From Lentisphaeria bacterium (lineage in GTDB: Bacteria; Verrucomicrobiota; Lentisphaeria; Victivallales; Victivallaceae): a DNA stretch of 36,692 bases. The translations under genes and the position numbers were made by a program. Below, one piece after another: positions 1 to 7,996 of this stretch (within the stretch, counting starts at the first letter, position 1; each line of letters opens with the position of its first letter). The stretch spans positions 1 through 36,692 of the forward strand of contig JAFWBQ010000133.1 of assembly GCA_017507125.1 (NCBI GenBank), given 5' to 3'. Below the pieces are notes generated by a model. It made no database searches. It was not told the origin of the DNA and saw only the letters and a program-made list of their open reading frames with translations.

Positions 1-143
1 AAAAAAATACATATTTTTCTCTTTGAACTCCGCTGAAATGAGCTCAGGAGGAACTCTTCTTATAAGTTGCGAATATTTTTCCGCAATTGCATAATTGCCG
101 TTAATAAATTCAGCTATAAAGCAGAAAAAAAACATTTATCTGC
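1..143. other. Left-edge intergenic DNA, no gene supported
   Basis: AT-rich sequence with no supported coding region. On the minus strand a possible promoter (TTGCGG at 81-86, 16-base spacer, TATAAG at 59-64) points left, and a minus-strand ATG at 10-12 could begin a gene that leaves the window at once. Too little is visible to name it. Confidence 0.3.
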
Positions 144-171
144 TTGAATTATTCGGAATGTGTGGTATATT
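144..171 (+). promoter_or_regulatory. Promoter for lipoprotein-lexA-like pair
   Basis: TTGAAT at 144-149, a 16-base spacer and TATATT at 166-171. The predicted start of transcription is near 178, about 30 bases before the ATG at 209. The same -10 hexamer recurs at several other promoters in this window. Confidence 0.6.
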
Positions 172-208
172 AAAAGTGTTTATGTTTCTATTGAGGGAGG
201 GAAGAACT

Positions 209-766
209 ATGTTCAAATCTGTCACATACGCTGGAATAATTGCGTTTATATTGTTTTGTTCCGGTTGTTCAGTGCTTCAGAACAGGTAACACTCTCAAAC
301 TTTTCCCGACTCTAAATTTGATACCCTTGACCAAACAAGTGCCGAACTCCTCAAGAAGCGCGCCGAAGTTTTTACTCAAGCCATGGTCCGCTCTTTCAAC
401 ACAGGGGACTTTTCGCACTGGCGCGACTCTCTCAAGCAGGAAAGCGCCCCGGGTAAACCGCCCGTTGTCAGTGAAGCCAAGTTCCGCGCCATGCGGGAGC
501 GTTTGGAAAAATACTGGGGAAAACTTGTCAAATGCCATTATCTCGGATCGCTTGATCAAAGCATATTCCGGGATTATATATGGAAGTGTACCTTTGAGTC
601 AAAAACGCCGACAGGAGAGTTTGTCCGCCTGGAAGAACTTTTCGTTGTCCGCTGTACATTGCTCAACGGTAAAACTACTTTCGCCGGTTTCGGGTTCCGG
701 TTCTTCAATAATGCCGGGTTCCGCGATCAGGTGATAAAAATCAAAAAGGCCGAGGTAAAAAAATGA
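209..766 (+). pseudogene. Lipoprotein gene interrupted by in-frame TAA
   Basis: An ATG at 209, preceded by a strong ribosome binding site (GGGAGG at 195-200), opens a lipoprotein signal peptide: Met-Phe-Lys, a hydrophobic stretch, then Phe-Cys-Ser-Gly-Cys, the last Cys being the likely lipidated residue. A TAA at 287-289 ends this after 26 residues. The same frame then stays open from 290 to 766 and gives about 158 more residues with ordinary composition. The first in-frame ATG after the stop is at 383 and has no ribosome binding site, so the downstream part does not look like a separate gene. The product without the stop would be a small periplasmic lipoprotein, perhaps of an NTF2-like or similar small alpha/beta fold (guess from length and pattern only). 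Its end overlaps the start of the LexA-like gene (ATGA at 763-766). It could be a recent pseudogene, a stop read through, or a sequencing error. Confidence 0.65.
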
Positions 767-1395
767 AAAGACTAACTGAAAAACAACAAAAGATTCTGGA
801 TTACATTGCAGAATTCACGAAGGAACAGGAGATAGCGCCGACAGTACATGAGTTGGCTTCTCACTTCGGTATCAAAAGTTCTACGATGTTCATCCATCTT
901 CGAACTCTTCAGCGCAAAAACTGCCTTGTCCGGAATTCAAAAGCCAGAAGTATCAAACTTCTTTCCCCTGACGGAAAACCTGAAAAACTTTCCAGACGTA
1001 ACAGCAATGCTGTCGGGATTCCGGTGATTGAGGACTTCAGACCTGAAATGGTCGCTGATCCCGCAGCTTACAGCAGCAGCAAGATCTATATGAGCCGTGA
1101 AAGCTGCAAATACAACAGCGGGACCCGGATCTTTGCGGTCAAAGCTGATGACAGCCTTAAAGATCAGGGTATCCTCGCAGGCGACATTCTGGTCATTGCC
1201 GCGATCCCTGAGATCCGCACTGATGCGCTGCTTATGGTCGAGATCGACCGCAAAGGCTATATCGGTTATCTGAGCGAAAACGCTGACGGCGTCAAGATCC
1301 TCAGCTTCGCCAACAAGGATTTTCCCCCCATCAAGATCCCTGTGACGGGTCCCCAGATCATCGGAACCGTCATCGCGCTTAAACGCTATTTCTGA
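763..1395 (+). CDS. LexA-like repressor, probably non-cleavable
   Basis: A 210-residue protein with the LexA two-domain layout. Residues 1-68 match the LexA winged helix-turn-helix (TEKQQKILDYI at the start; a recognition region around IKSSTMFIHLRTL). Residues 83-210 match the S24 peptidase-like dimerisation domain. The catalytic serine is retained (Ser131 in DSLKDQGI, matching SMKDIGI of E. coli LexA), as is the GD pair that follows. Two key features are missing by hand alignment: the Ala-Gly cleavage site falls at Pro94-Glu95, and the catalytic lysine (Lys156 of E. coli) falls at Gly168. It should therefore bind DNA and dimerise but not cut itself in response to RecA. It is translationally coupled to the broken lipoprotein gene and followed by a terminator. 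It may be a paralogue with another inducing signal; a true LexA may lie elsewhere. Confidence 0.8.
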   Translation: MKRLTEKQQKILDYIAEFTKEQEIAPTVHELASHFGIKSSTMFIHLRTLQRKNCLVRNSKARSIKLLSPDGKPEKLSRRNSNAVGIPVIEDFRPEMVADPAAYSSSKIYMSRESCKYNSGTRIFAVKADDSLKDQGILAGDILVIAAIPEIRTDALLMVEIDRKGYIGYLSENADGVKILSFANKDFPPIKIPVTGPQIIGTVIALKRYF

Positions 1396-1440
1396 GGCAG
1401 CCTTTCCCCTGCGGAAAGGGCTCCGGAAAGATGCTCAAAA

Positions 1441-1476
1441 AGGCACATGCTCTCTCTTTTGCATGTGTCTTTTTTT
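1441..1476 (+). terminator. Terminator after lexA-like gene
   Basis: Ten-base arms AGGCACATGC (1441-1450) and GCATGTGTCT (1461-1470), with one G-T pair and a ten-base loop, are followed by a run of T. It separates the LexA-like gene from the frr promoter. Confidence 0.8.
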
Positions 1477-1537
1477 ATTTCTTGTGATTGGCTTTTAAAG
1501 AAAAAAAGAAAAAAATGCGCCTCTTACTCTTTTTCAT

Positions 1538-1566
1538 TTGACAAATCACTTTTTCTGCGCTATATT
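1538..1566 (+). promoter_or_regulatory. frr promoter
   Basis: TTGACA at 1538-1543, a 17-base spacer and TATATT at 1561-1566: a perfect -35 hexamer and the window's recurring -10 form. The predicted transcription start is near 1573, about 36 bases before the frr ATG. Confidence 0.75.
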
Positions 1567-1608
1567 TACCGCAAAGCATATTCATTTTTGTTTCAATGGA
1601 GGTTATTT

Positions 1609-2169
1609 ATGGAAATTGATCTGCTTCTCGATTCTCTTGAAGAAAATATGATGAAAACAGAAGAGGCTTTGAAGACCTCTTTCAACGCTCTTCGTACCGG
1701 CAAAGCCTCTCCTGCACTGGTGGAAAATATCACTGTCGACTACTACGGTGCCCCCACCCGGATCCGGGACATGGCCAACATCACCACCCCTGAAGCCCGT
1801 CTGCTGGTGATCCAGCCCTGGGACGCCAGTGCTGTCAGCAAGATCGAAAAGGCTCTCATTGCCTCTGATCTGGGTATCACCCCTGTCAGCGACGGCAAAA
1901 CCCTCAAACTGCCCATTCCCGCCCTCAGCCAGGATCGCCGTCAGGCTCTGAGCAAACAGGCAAAAGCTGAAACAGAAGATGCAAAAGTTGCTCTGCGCAA
2001 TATCCGCCGCGACGGCAACGAAACCGCCAAGAAGGCTGAAAAGAATGGCGAACTCACCGAAGACGAACTCAAGAAAATGCTGGATGACATCCAGAAACTG
2101 ACCGATCGTTACATCGGTATCCTTGAGAAGATGCTCGCCGAAAAAGACAAAGATCTGATGACCGTCTGA
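1609..2169 (+). CDS. frr: Ribosome recycling factor
   Basis: A 186-residue protein, the usual length for RRF, which with EF-G splits post-termination ribosomes in the cytoplasm. The sequence shows the RRF hallmarks: an N-terminal helix (KTEEALKTSFNALRTGKASP), the motif VDYYGAPTRIRDMANITTPE, a core ending in QDRRQALSKQAK, and a long helical C-terminus. The ATG at 1609 is chosen because GGAGG at 1598-1602 lies six bases upstream and because this start matches the family; the frame is open further upstream, but that part lies over the terminator and promoter. The next gene starts within the frr stop codon (TGATG), so the glycosyltransferase is probably translated from the same message. No odd residues were noticed. 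Confidence 0.97.
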   Translation: MEIDLLLDSLEENMMKTEEALKTSFNALRTGKASPALVENITVDYYGAPTRIRDMANITTPEARLLVIQPWDASAVSKIEKALIASDLGITPVSDGKTLKLPIPALSQDRRQALSKQAKAETEDAKVALRNIRRDGNETAKKAEKNGELTEDELKKMLDDIQKLTDRYIGILEKMLAEKDKDLMTV

Positions 2170-3959
2170 TGGCTGAAAACAAGACAATAAGCGCCGGAAA
2201 TCCCTTTTTCCGGCGTTTTTTTATCCATATTCTTGCAGGGATCGCAGTAACAGCCTTTTTACTGCGGCTGGGTGTTGCCTGGGAAATGTCTCTTATCAAC
2301 GGGGGACTCAACAATATGCTCCGGCCGCCTCAGGCTTCGGATCTGTACACCTATATAAAACTTGGCGGGGAAATCGCCCGGGGAAAACTGCCGGCAGAAT
2401 TTTACTATCAGCCCTTTTATTATGCTGTCTTTCTGCCCATCATCTATTGGGCAGGGAACTTTTCTCTGTGGGCAGTGGCGATCGTTCAGGCGTTTCTCGG
2501 CGGGGCAACCACCTTTCTGACGGGTCTTTGCGGCAAAGAGCTTTTCGGACGTATTGCAGGAGTTATCGCTGCCTTTTTCACGGCAATTTCCACGCCGCTT
2601 CTCCTTTACGCGCCCTTTCACCAGAATGAAACGCTTCAGTGTTTCAATCTGGTTCTTCTTTTCTTTCTTCTCCTCAAAGCTCTTAAAAAGAAAAATATCC
2701 TTCTCTGGAGCGGAGTCGGTTTGACGGCGGGCATTGCTGTACTGACCCGGGGAAACATTCTGCTTTTCATGCCCCTTTTGCTTTTGGCACTCTTTCTTAT
2801 GAAAGGCGTTTCTGTCAGGCAGAAGATCCTTCTGAGCGGCGCAATGCTCCTTTTGTTTCTTCTTGTGCAATTGCCTTTCATCTGGCACAACACCCGTGCA
2901 AAAGGTACCCTGACAGGTCCCAGCACCGCCGCTAATGCGGTACTTGCTTTGGGCAATACGCCTGAGTCGCCTCCGGGGGGAAGAAATGCCGGTCTTCCCG
3001 CCGGCCCCATGGAGTACCCTCAAAGTTTCCACGATTATATGGCAGAAACCACCCGGGGCGTTTCTGTTGCCAGTCAGATGTGGGGCTGGATGTGCCGTGA
3101 ACCGGGAGCCTTTTTTGAGCTCCAGTTCAGAAAACTGCTTCTTTTCTGGGACAGCAGAGAGCTGCCCAATAACGTCTCTCTATACGGCGAAGGAAGCTGT
3201 TCTCTGCTTTTGGCTCTTTTGCTCCCGGGACGCTCCGGGGTACTCCTTGCCTGTGCACTGGCAGGCATGTTTCTCTTTGCCGGCGGTGCTTTCCGTTTCA
3301 AGAAAAGATTTTACCTGTACGGATTTATTATCATCTACTGGGGTGCTGTTGCTGTTTTTTATATTCTTTCCCGTTTCAGGGCGCCTGTATTGCCTCTGAC
3401 GGCGCTCTTCGCCGGAGCTTTTATTGCTCAGACACTGCTGCGTTGGAAAAAATGGGAAAGCCGCCGGAAACTTCTTCTCCTTCTGGCTGTTGCCGCCGGT
3501 ACATTTATCACAGCCGGTGCCAGCGACTTCTATGGCGACAATCTTGAGCCCGCTGTCTTGAGGATCGTCCGTCCGGCAGGCACACTGGTCAAAGGCGGTG
3601 TTCTCGACAACGGTCCCTTCACATGCGGCAGATGGACAACAGTCAAACTTGTTCCCGGCACCAGAATAAGCAAACGATTCGCTGTTGAAAAAGAAAAAGG
3701 CAAGGTGCGCTGGCAGCTTTTTACGTCAGGCGGATTGCTGGTTTACAAGGTCAATGGAAAAGAATACAGTGCTTTTCTGAAACCCGGAAACGACTTTGCT
3801 GAATTTGAAGTTTCTCCGGCATTTGAAATAGAGATCGTGACAGTACCGGAAGGGGAGATGGAGTGCATGGCTGTTTTTGACAGACGGCGCAATTACAAGC
3901 GTTCCGCTTTCAATGGGGAGCCTGTTGAAGGAGAGTGGGTCATGCGCTTTTCTTTCTGA
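2169..3959 (+). CDS. GT-C membrane glycosyltransferase (ArnT/PMT-like)
   Basis: A 596-residue integral membrane protein that probably moves a sugar from a polyprenyl-phosphate donor to a lipid, glycan or protein on the outer face of the inner membrane. Residues 1-430 hold roughly ten hydrophobic segments. After the first segment lies a short acidic loop with SDLYTY (Asp58), the position of the catalytic Asp in GT-C enzymes of the GT39/GT83 type, followed by the family-like FYYQPFYYAVFLPIIYW. The last 160 residues are soluble and probably form a periplasmic beta domain. The gene starts in the frr stop codon. Its 3' end overlaps the end of murJ on the other strand by 20 bases (3940-3959), and no terminator is visible there. 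The substrate cannot be told from sequence; a generic PMT_2 family label is the safe one. Confidence 0.7.
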   Translation: MAENKTISAGNPFFRRFFIHILAGIAVTAFLLRLGVAWEMSLINGGLNNMLRPPQASDLYTYIKLGGEIARGKLPAEFYYQPFYYAVFLPIIYWAGNFSLWAVAIVQAFLGGATTFLTGLCGKELFGRIAGVIAAFFTAISTPLLLYAPFHQNETLQCFNLVLLFFLLLKALKKKNILLWSGVGLTAGIAVLTRGNILLFMPLLLLALFLMKGVSVRQKILLSGAMLLLFLLVQLPFIWHNTRAKGTLTGPSTAANAVLALGNTPESPPGGRNAGLPAGPMEYPQSFHDYMAETTRGVSVASQMWGWMCREPGAFFELQFRKLLLFWDSRELPNNVSLYGEGSCSLLLALLLPGRSGVLLACALAGMFLFAGGAFRFKKRFYLYGFIIIYWGAVAVFYILSRFRAPVLPLTALFAGAFIAQTLLRWKKWESRRKLLLLLAVAAGTFITAGASDFYGDNLEPAVLRIVRPAGTLVKGGVLDNGPFTCGRWTTVKLVPGTRISKRFAVEKEKGKVRWQLFTSGGLLVYKVNGKEYSAFLKPGNDFAEFEVSPAFEIEIVTVPEGEMECMAVFDRRRNYKRSAFNGEPVEGEWVMRFSF

Positions 3960-5526
3960 ATCTGCCCAGCATTTCAGAAACTTCCCTGCCCCGTGCGAGA
4001 ATAACTCCGGAGAGATAGATCATCCCGAAAAGGAGTCCCGTCCCCCCCAGGGCACAGATATCAAAAAATCTTCCTGAACCGGTGTAGTAACGGTCAAGGA
4101 GAGCCTTGCAGATAAAGCCGGCAGCGAGGGCGGCAGCAAGAGAACGCAAAAGGGTCGCTCCCACATTCCTGAGCCCGAAAGTGATGCCGCTCTTTTTGAG
4201 CGCCAATACAAGGAGCGTACAGTTGATCAGCGATGAAATGACCGTTGCCAGAGCGATCCCCCCCTGAGCGAGAACTCCGGCAAGAGCGATGCTCAAAACG
4301 ATATTGACACCGATGGCGGTCAGTGAACAGTAAAGAGGTGTCTTCATATCTTTTCTGGCAAAGAAGGCGGGCTGAATGATTTTCAGAGCACAGAAGAAAG
4401 GGACTCCGCTGCCGTAGAAAATTGCCACTTTTCTTGCGGCGTCAAGATCTGCCATGGTGTAACTGCCCCCCAGACAGATGATCTTCAGCATCAGTTCATG
4501 AAAGAAACAGACACTGCATGCCAGAGGGATACTCAAAAAAAAGAGCTGCCGCAAACCGTAATTCATATCCTCTTTTAAACTTTCCATATCTCCCGCCGCA
4601 ACAGAAGCAGTCATCCGCGCCATAAAAATTTGTCCCATACCTACGGCAAAGAGTCCGATAGGCAGATCAATAAGGCGATCCACATAGGTCAATGCGGCAA
4701 CGCCCTGATCGTTGATGTAAAAGGCAAGGTTCCTGTCCACAAGAAAACTGATTTGCACGGCTCCCGCACCGATGATGCCCGGCAGGGCAAGGCGCCACAA
4801 TTTTTTCAGTACGTCAGTATGTTTCCGCCATGCGGAAAAGTCAGGCAAAAAGTTGACCGCTTTCAGCTGCAGCACCATCAAAACAAGCTGGATCACTCCT
4901 GAAATCAGAAAGAGCACACTGAGCTTTACAAGGAAACCCTCAACAGAAAAGACGGAACGCCCCGCTCCGGTATACCATCCCCACAGCAATCCGCCCACAA
5001 GAAAAATATTCATCAAAAGGGAACAGAAAGCCGGGAGCACAAAACTGCGAGCATAGTTCAGCACGGCCGTAATGACTCCTGTGAAACAGATGAAAATGGC
5101 ATAAGGCATCAGCAGCGGGGTCAATATGCAGACCAGACGCAAGCGGTAATTTTCAAAGGGGGAAACACAGTTGCCTGTTATGAGAGCGGCAATGGAACTC
5201 AAGATGACGATAAGTGAAAGAATGATCCCCAGACAGGGAAACACCACCGCCAGAGCGCCTCTGGCATGGTCTCTGCCATATTTCGTGTCAAGCTCTGCCA
5301 CAATAGGCATCAAAGCATTTCCAAGAGCCCCCTCACCCAGAAGACGGCGGAGCAGATTGGGAAAGGCAAAGGCAAGATACCAGGCAGATGCCACAGCGCC
5401 GCCCCCCAGAACCTCTGCTTCAAGGCGCACGCGGAACAAACCGAGAATGCGGCTCATCAAAACGGCTCCGGAAACGCCGAAGACCTTTTTCATTATGCCG
5501 CGTTTGCTTTCGTTCCCCACTTTCAA
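3940..5526 (-). CDS. murJ: Lipid II flippase MurJ
   Basis: A 528-residue polytopic protein of the MviN/MurJ family (MOP superfamily), which flips the peptidoglycan precursor lipid II across the inner membrane. The N-terminus is diagnostic: MSRILGLFRVRLEAEVLGGG, then AFAFPNLLRRLLGEGALGNA, the conserved arginine-rich region of the first helices and the loop between them. About 14 membrane segments are expected. The start is taken as TTG at 5526: it overlaps the stop of the preceding gene (TTGA) and has GAGGAG just upstream. An ATG at 5493 is the alternative but lacks a clear ribosome binding site. It is the last gene of the ftsY-ribD-ribE operon. The presence of lipid II machinery suggests a peptidoglycan-making organism. 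Confidence 0.93.
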   Translation of the reverse strand: MKVGNESKRGIMKKVFGVSGAVLMSRILGLFRVRLEAEVLGGGAVASAWYLAFAFPNLLRRLLGEGALGNALMPIVAELDTKYGRDHARGALAVVFPCLGIILSLIVILSSIAALITGNCVSPFENYRLRLVCILTPLLMPYAIFICFTGVITAVLNYARSFVLPAFCSLLMNIFLVGGLLWGWYTGAGRSVFSVEGFLVKLSVLFLISGVIQLVLMVLQLKAVNFLPDFSAWRKHTDVLKKLWRLALPGIIGAGAVQISFLVDRNLAFYINDQGVAALTYVDRLIDLPIGLFAVGMGQIFMARMTASVAAGDMESLKEDMNYGLRQLFFLSIPLACSVCFFHELMLKIICLGGSYTMADLDAARKVAIFYGSGVPFFCALKIIQPAFFARKDMKTPLYCSLTAIGVNIVLSIALAGVLAQGGIALATVISSLINCTLLVLALKKSGITFGLRNVGATLLRSLAAALAAGFICKALLDRYYTGSGRFFDICALGGTGLLFGMIYLSGVILARGREVSEMLGRFRKKSA

Positions 5527-6311
5527 GACTCCTCTTCAACGGGGAGACAGCTGTTGAGCAGCATTTCAAGTTCACCAGTTCTGGTACTGTCGATTTTTCC
5601 GCTTCCGGAATAAAAAAAGATGACGGTCTCCTGCTCCAGTTCTCTGGCACAGGATTCAGAGCAGCGTTTCAATGCGGCACCGGTCAGGGTGTTCCCGACA
5701 CTGGAGTCATAACAGATCCGCCGCCGGCAATCGTGAAATCTGAAACACTTCAAAGCAGCGGCAATTGCTTCAGAAGCTCCCGGTTCATGGGGATGGAGTT
5801 CCAGCATCATTTCAATACCGGGACAGAGAAGTTCCCGGCGGAACATGAGAATATCTTCCCATCTGTCAAAAGAGCCGCCGCCGGGGACACGGCAGACAAG
5901 ATAAAGAGTCTGTCTGAAATCGTGGATCACCCCTGCACACCGGCGCAGAAAACCTCCCAGTTTATCCCTGTATACAGGCGAAGTGACCGCCTGAAAAATA
6001 TCAAAGGCAACAGAAAAGCTTTCCACTCCCAGTTCCGCAGCTTTGGCACAACGCTGCTGAAAGTGATTCTCAAGTTCAGACCGGAGCTTGCAGTTTTCTT
6101 CGGGGATGAGAGCGGCGATTTCGGGTGAAATAAAATCCCTGCCGCAGAGGAACACGCCGTTTTTTGAAAGTTGGGAAAGTTTCTGGAATCCGGCGGCACT
6201 TTCAAGCATGTCACCGGGGAACTCGATGGCAGCGAGACGTCCGGACAGTTTGGAGGGGAGCGCCAGAAACTGTTCCGGGTGCGCCGCAGATATTCCGAAA
6301 CGGCAGCTCAT
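5523..6311 (-). CDS. Hypothetical protein, possibly TIM-barrel (isomerase-like)
   Basis: A 262-residue soluble protein that I do not recognise firmly. The pattern of short hydrophobic strands followed by helices (for example AAIEFPGDML, VESFSVAFDIFQAV, QTLYLVCRVPG, IEMMLELHPHEPG, CRRRICYDSS) resembles the sugar-phosphate isomerase/epimerase-like TIM barrel (AP endonuclease 2 superfamily), but I see no complete metal-binding set. It is rich in Cys (about nine). It overlaps ribE by four bases at its start (ATGA) and murJ by four at its end, so it is translationally coupled to both. That position, between riboflavin synthesis and lipid II flipping, does not fix a role. Confidence 0.6.
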   Translation of the reverse strand: MSCRFGISAAHPEQFLALPSKLSGRLAAIEFPGDMLESAAGFQKLSQLSKNGVFLCGRDFISPEIAALIPEENCKLRSELENHFQQRCAKAAELGVESFSVAFDIFQAVTSPVYRDKLGGFLRRCAGVIHDFRQTLYLVCRVPGGGSFDRWEDILMFRRELLCPGIEMMLELHPHEPGASEAIAAALKCFRFHDCRRRICYDSSVGNTLTGAALKRCSESCARELEQETVIFFYSGSGKIDSTRTGELEMLLNSCLPVEEES

Positions 6312-6952
6312 AAGATTCCCGCCTTTTTGAGGTCGTTCCAGCTTGCTTTGCGGGAACTGCCGGAACCGTTGAGCAGACTCAGCTGCCGCCGCAGATATTT
6401 TGCGATCACGTCAGTTTCCAAATTAACAAGTTCTCCGGGATGCCGTTCTTTCAAAGCAGTGGCACTGAGAGTCTGAGGGATCAGCCGGACAGCGAAAAAA
6501 TCCTCTCCGAGTCCCGCAACAGTAAGGGAAACGCCGTCGATGGTAATGGAGCCCTTCATGGCGATTTCGGGTGCAAGGTCAGCTGGCATTTCCACAGCGA
6601 ATTCAAAGTCCCCGTCGGCGAGCCGTTTCAAAGAGCGCACCCGGGCGGCGGCATCGACATGTCCCTGCACGATATGCCCCCCCATGCGTCCCCCGGCAGC
6701 CATTGCACGCTCAAGGTTCACCTTGCCGCCGGTGCCGACAGCGCTGAGATTTGTACGATGCAATGTTTCAGAAAGAGTGAAAAACTCCACACAGCCGTCA
6801 TCGAAAAATCTTTCAGCAGTGAGACAGCAGCCGTTGACGGCAATGCTTTCGCCAATGACAGGATCTGTAAAAGGATGCTCCGGTCTGACGGTGATACGGT
6901 TGGCATACATCCTCAATATAACGCCGGTCTGTTCAACTAATCCGGTAAACAT
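6308..6952 (-). CDS. ribE: Riboflavin synthase alpha subunit
   Basis: A 214-residue enzyme that dismutates two 6,7-dimethyl-8-ribityllumazine molecules to riboflavin. It has the two tandem lumazine-binding barrels of the family. The first begins MFTGLVEQTG, with VNGCCLT and SETLHRTNL; the inter-domain region has MGGHIVQGHVD; the second has SITIDGVSLTV and the closing segment LVNLETDVIAKYL. The length is typical. The ATG at 6952 follows GGAG six bases upstream. It sits three bases after ribD and overlaps the next gene by four. No ribA/B or ribH lies in the window, so the rest of the pathway is elsewhere. The gene is called ribC in some species. Confidence 0.96.
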   Translation of the reverse strand: MFTGLVEQTGVILRMYANRITVRPEHPFTDPVIGESIAVNGCCLTAERFFDDGCVEFFTLSETLHRTNLSAVGTGGKVNLERAMAAGGRMGGHIVQGHVDAAARVRSLKRLADGDFEFAVEMPADLAPEIAMKGSITIDGVSLTVAGLGEDFFAVRLIPQTLSATALKERHPGELVNLETDVIAKYLRRQLSLLNGSGSSRKASWNDLKKAGIL

Positions 6953-6955
6953 GTG

Positions 6956-7990
6956 CTACTCCTCTGTATAGCCTGAAACAGCAATATCTGATCCGTATGA
7001 GGTAACTTTGACCCGGTGAAGTCTCAACGCATCCGCCAATCGGCCGGGATCTCCGCCCCCCAGTACAGGAATACTTTCTCTGCCGCCCAAAAGGATGGGG
7101 GCGATGTGAAACTCAACATAATCCACGATACCTGCTTTCAAAACAGAATCCGCCAATTCCCCGCCCCCTTCGATGAGAAGCACCATGCACTGCTGAGTTC
7201 CCAGTTTTTTCATCAGTTCTTCCCACTCTTCAGGTGTTTCAGGGGCGACTTTTTCGGCGCGGCGGTCTGGAAAAAATCCCCGGATCTCCTCCTCATCCAT
7301 ACTCTTTGAAACGATAAGTCTGCGGGGCTGGGGAGTCCACTCTTCAGGATCTCTTACAATCAATCCGGGTTTGTCGCAGCGCAAGGTGTTCCCCCCCACC
7401 ATAATGGCGTCGGCAAGGCGGCGGAGCTGCTGCACACGGCTCCGCGCCTCAATGCCTGTGATCCACTTTGAAGAGCCCTCCGGCGTGGCGATCTTGCCGT
7501 CAAGGGTCATGGCCATTTTCAGGATGACAAAGGGTTTACCGGAGGAAATATATTTAAAAAAAGGACGGTTGAGTTCAATACACTCTTCTTTGCAGAGGCC
7601 TGTGACACATTTGATCCCGGCATTTTCCAGCACTTCGATCCCTCTCCCGGCGTGGCGGGGATTGGGATCAAGGGATCCGATGACCACCTTGCTGAAACCG
7701 TTCCGGATTATGGCATCTGTACACGGAGGGGTTCTGCCGGTGGTACAGCAGGGCTCCAGAGTCACATAAATGGTACAATTGCGGCAGCTCCCGGCGCGGT
7801 GAAGTGCATCTCGAATGGCATTGACTTCGGCATGAGCCTCACCGGCACGGGCATGGTATCCTCTGCCAATGACCTCACCCTGTGGAGAAACGATCACAGC
7901 TCCCACCATGGGATTGGGATTGGTGTGTCCCCACCCCATTCTGGCAAGAGCCAGAGCCTCATTCATACATGCTGAATCAAAATTGTCCAT
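6956..7990 (-). CDS. ribD: Bifunctional riboflavin deaminase/reductase RibD
   Basis: A 344-residue bifunctional enzyme for the second and third steps of riboflavin synthesis: deamination of the pyrimidinone product of GTP cyclohydrolase II, then NADPH-dependent reduction of the ribosyl side chain. The N-terminal zinc deaminase domain shows HAEVNAI (His53, Glu55) and EPCCTTGRTPPC (zinc cysteines Cys81 and Cys90). The C-terminal reductase domain begins near residue 152 with PFVILKMAMTLDGKIA and has VGGNTLRCDKPGL and LIEGGGELADS. The length is near the family norm. It lies six bases after ftsY and three before ribE. No FMN riboswitch precedes it; expression would come from the ftsY promoter. Confidence 0.96.
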   Translation of the reverse strand: MDNFDSACMNEALALARMGWGHTNPNPMVGAVIVSPQGEVIGRGYHARAGEAHAEVNAIRDALHRAGSCRNCTIYVTLEPCCTTGRTPPCTDAIIRNGFSKVVIGSLDPNPRHAGRGIEVLENAGIKCVTGLCKEECIELNRPFFKYISSGKPFVILKMAMTLDGKIATPEGSSKWITGIEARSRVQQLRRLADAIMVGGNTLRCDKPGLIVRDPEEWTPQPRRLIVSKSMDEEEIRGFFPDRRAEKVAPETPEEWEELMKKLGTQQCMVLLIEGGGELADSVLKAGIVDYVEFHIAPILLGGRESIPVLGGGDPGRLADALRLHRVKVTSYGSDIAVSGYTEE

Positions 7991-7996
7991 AATCTT

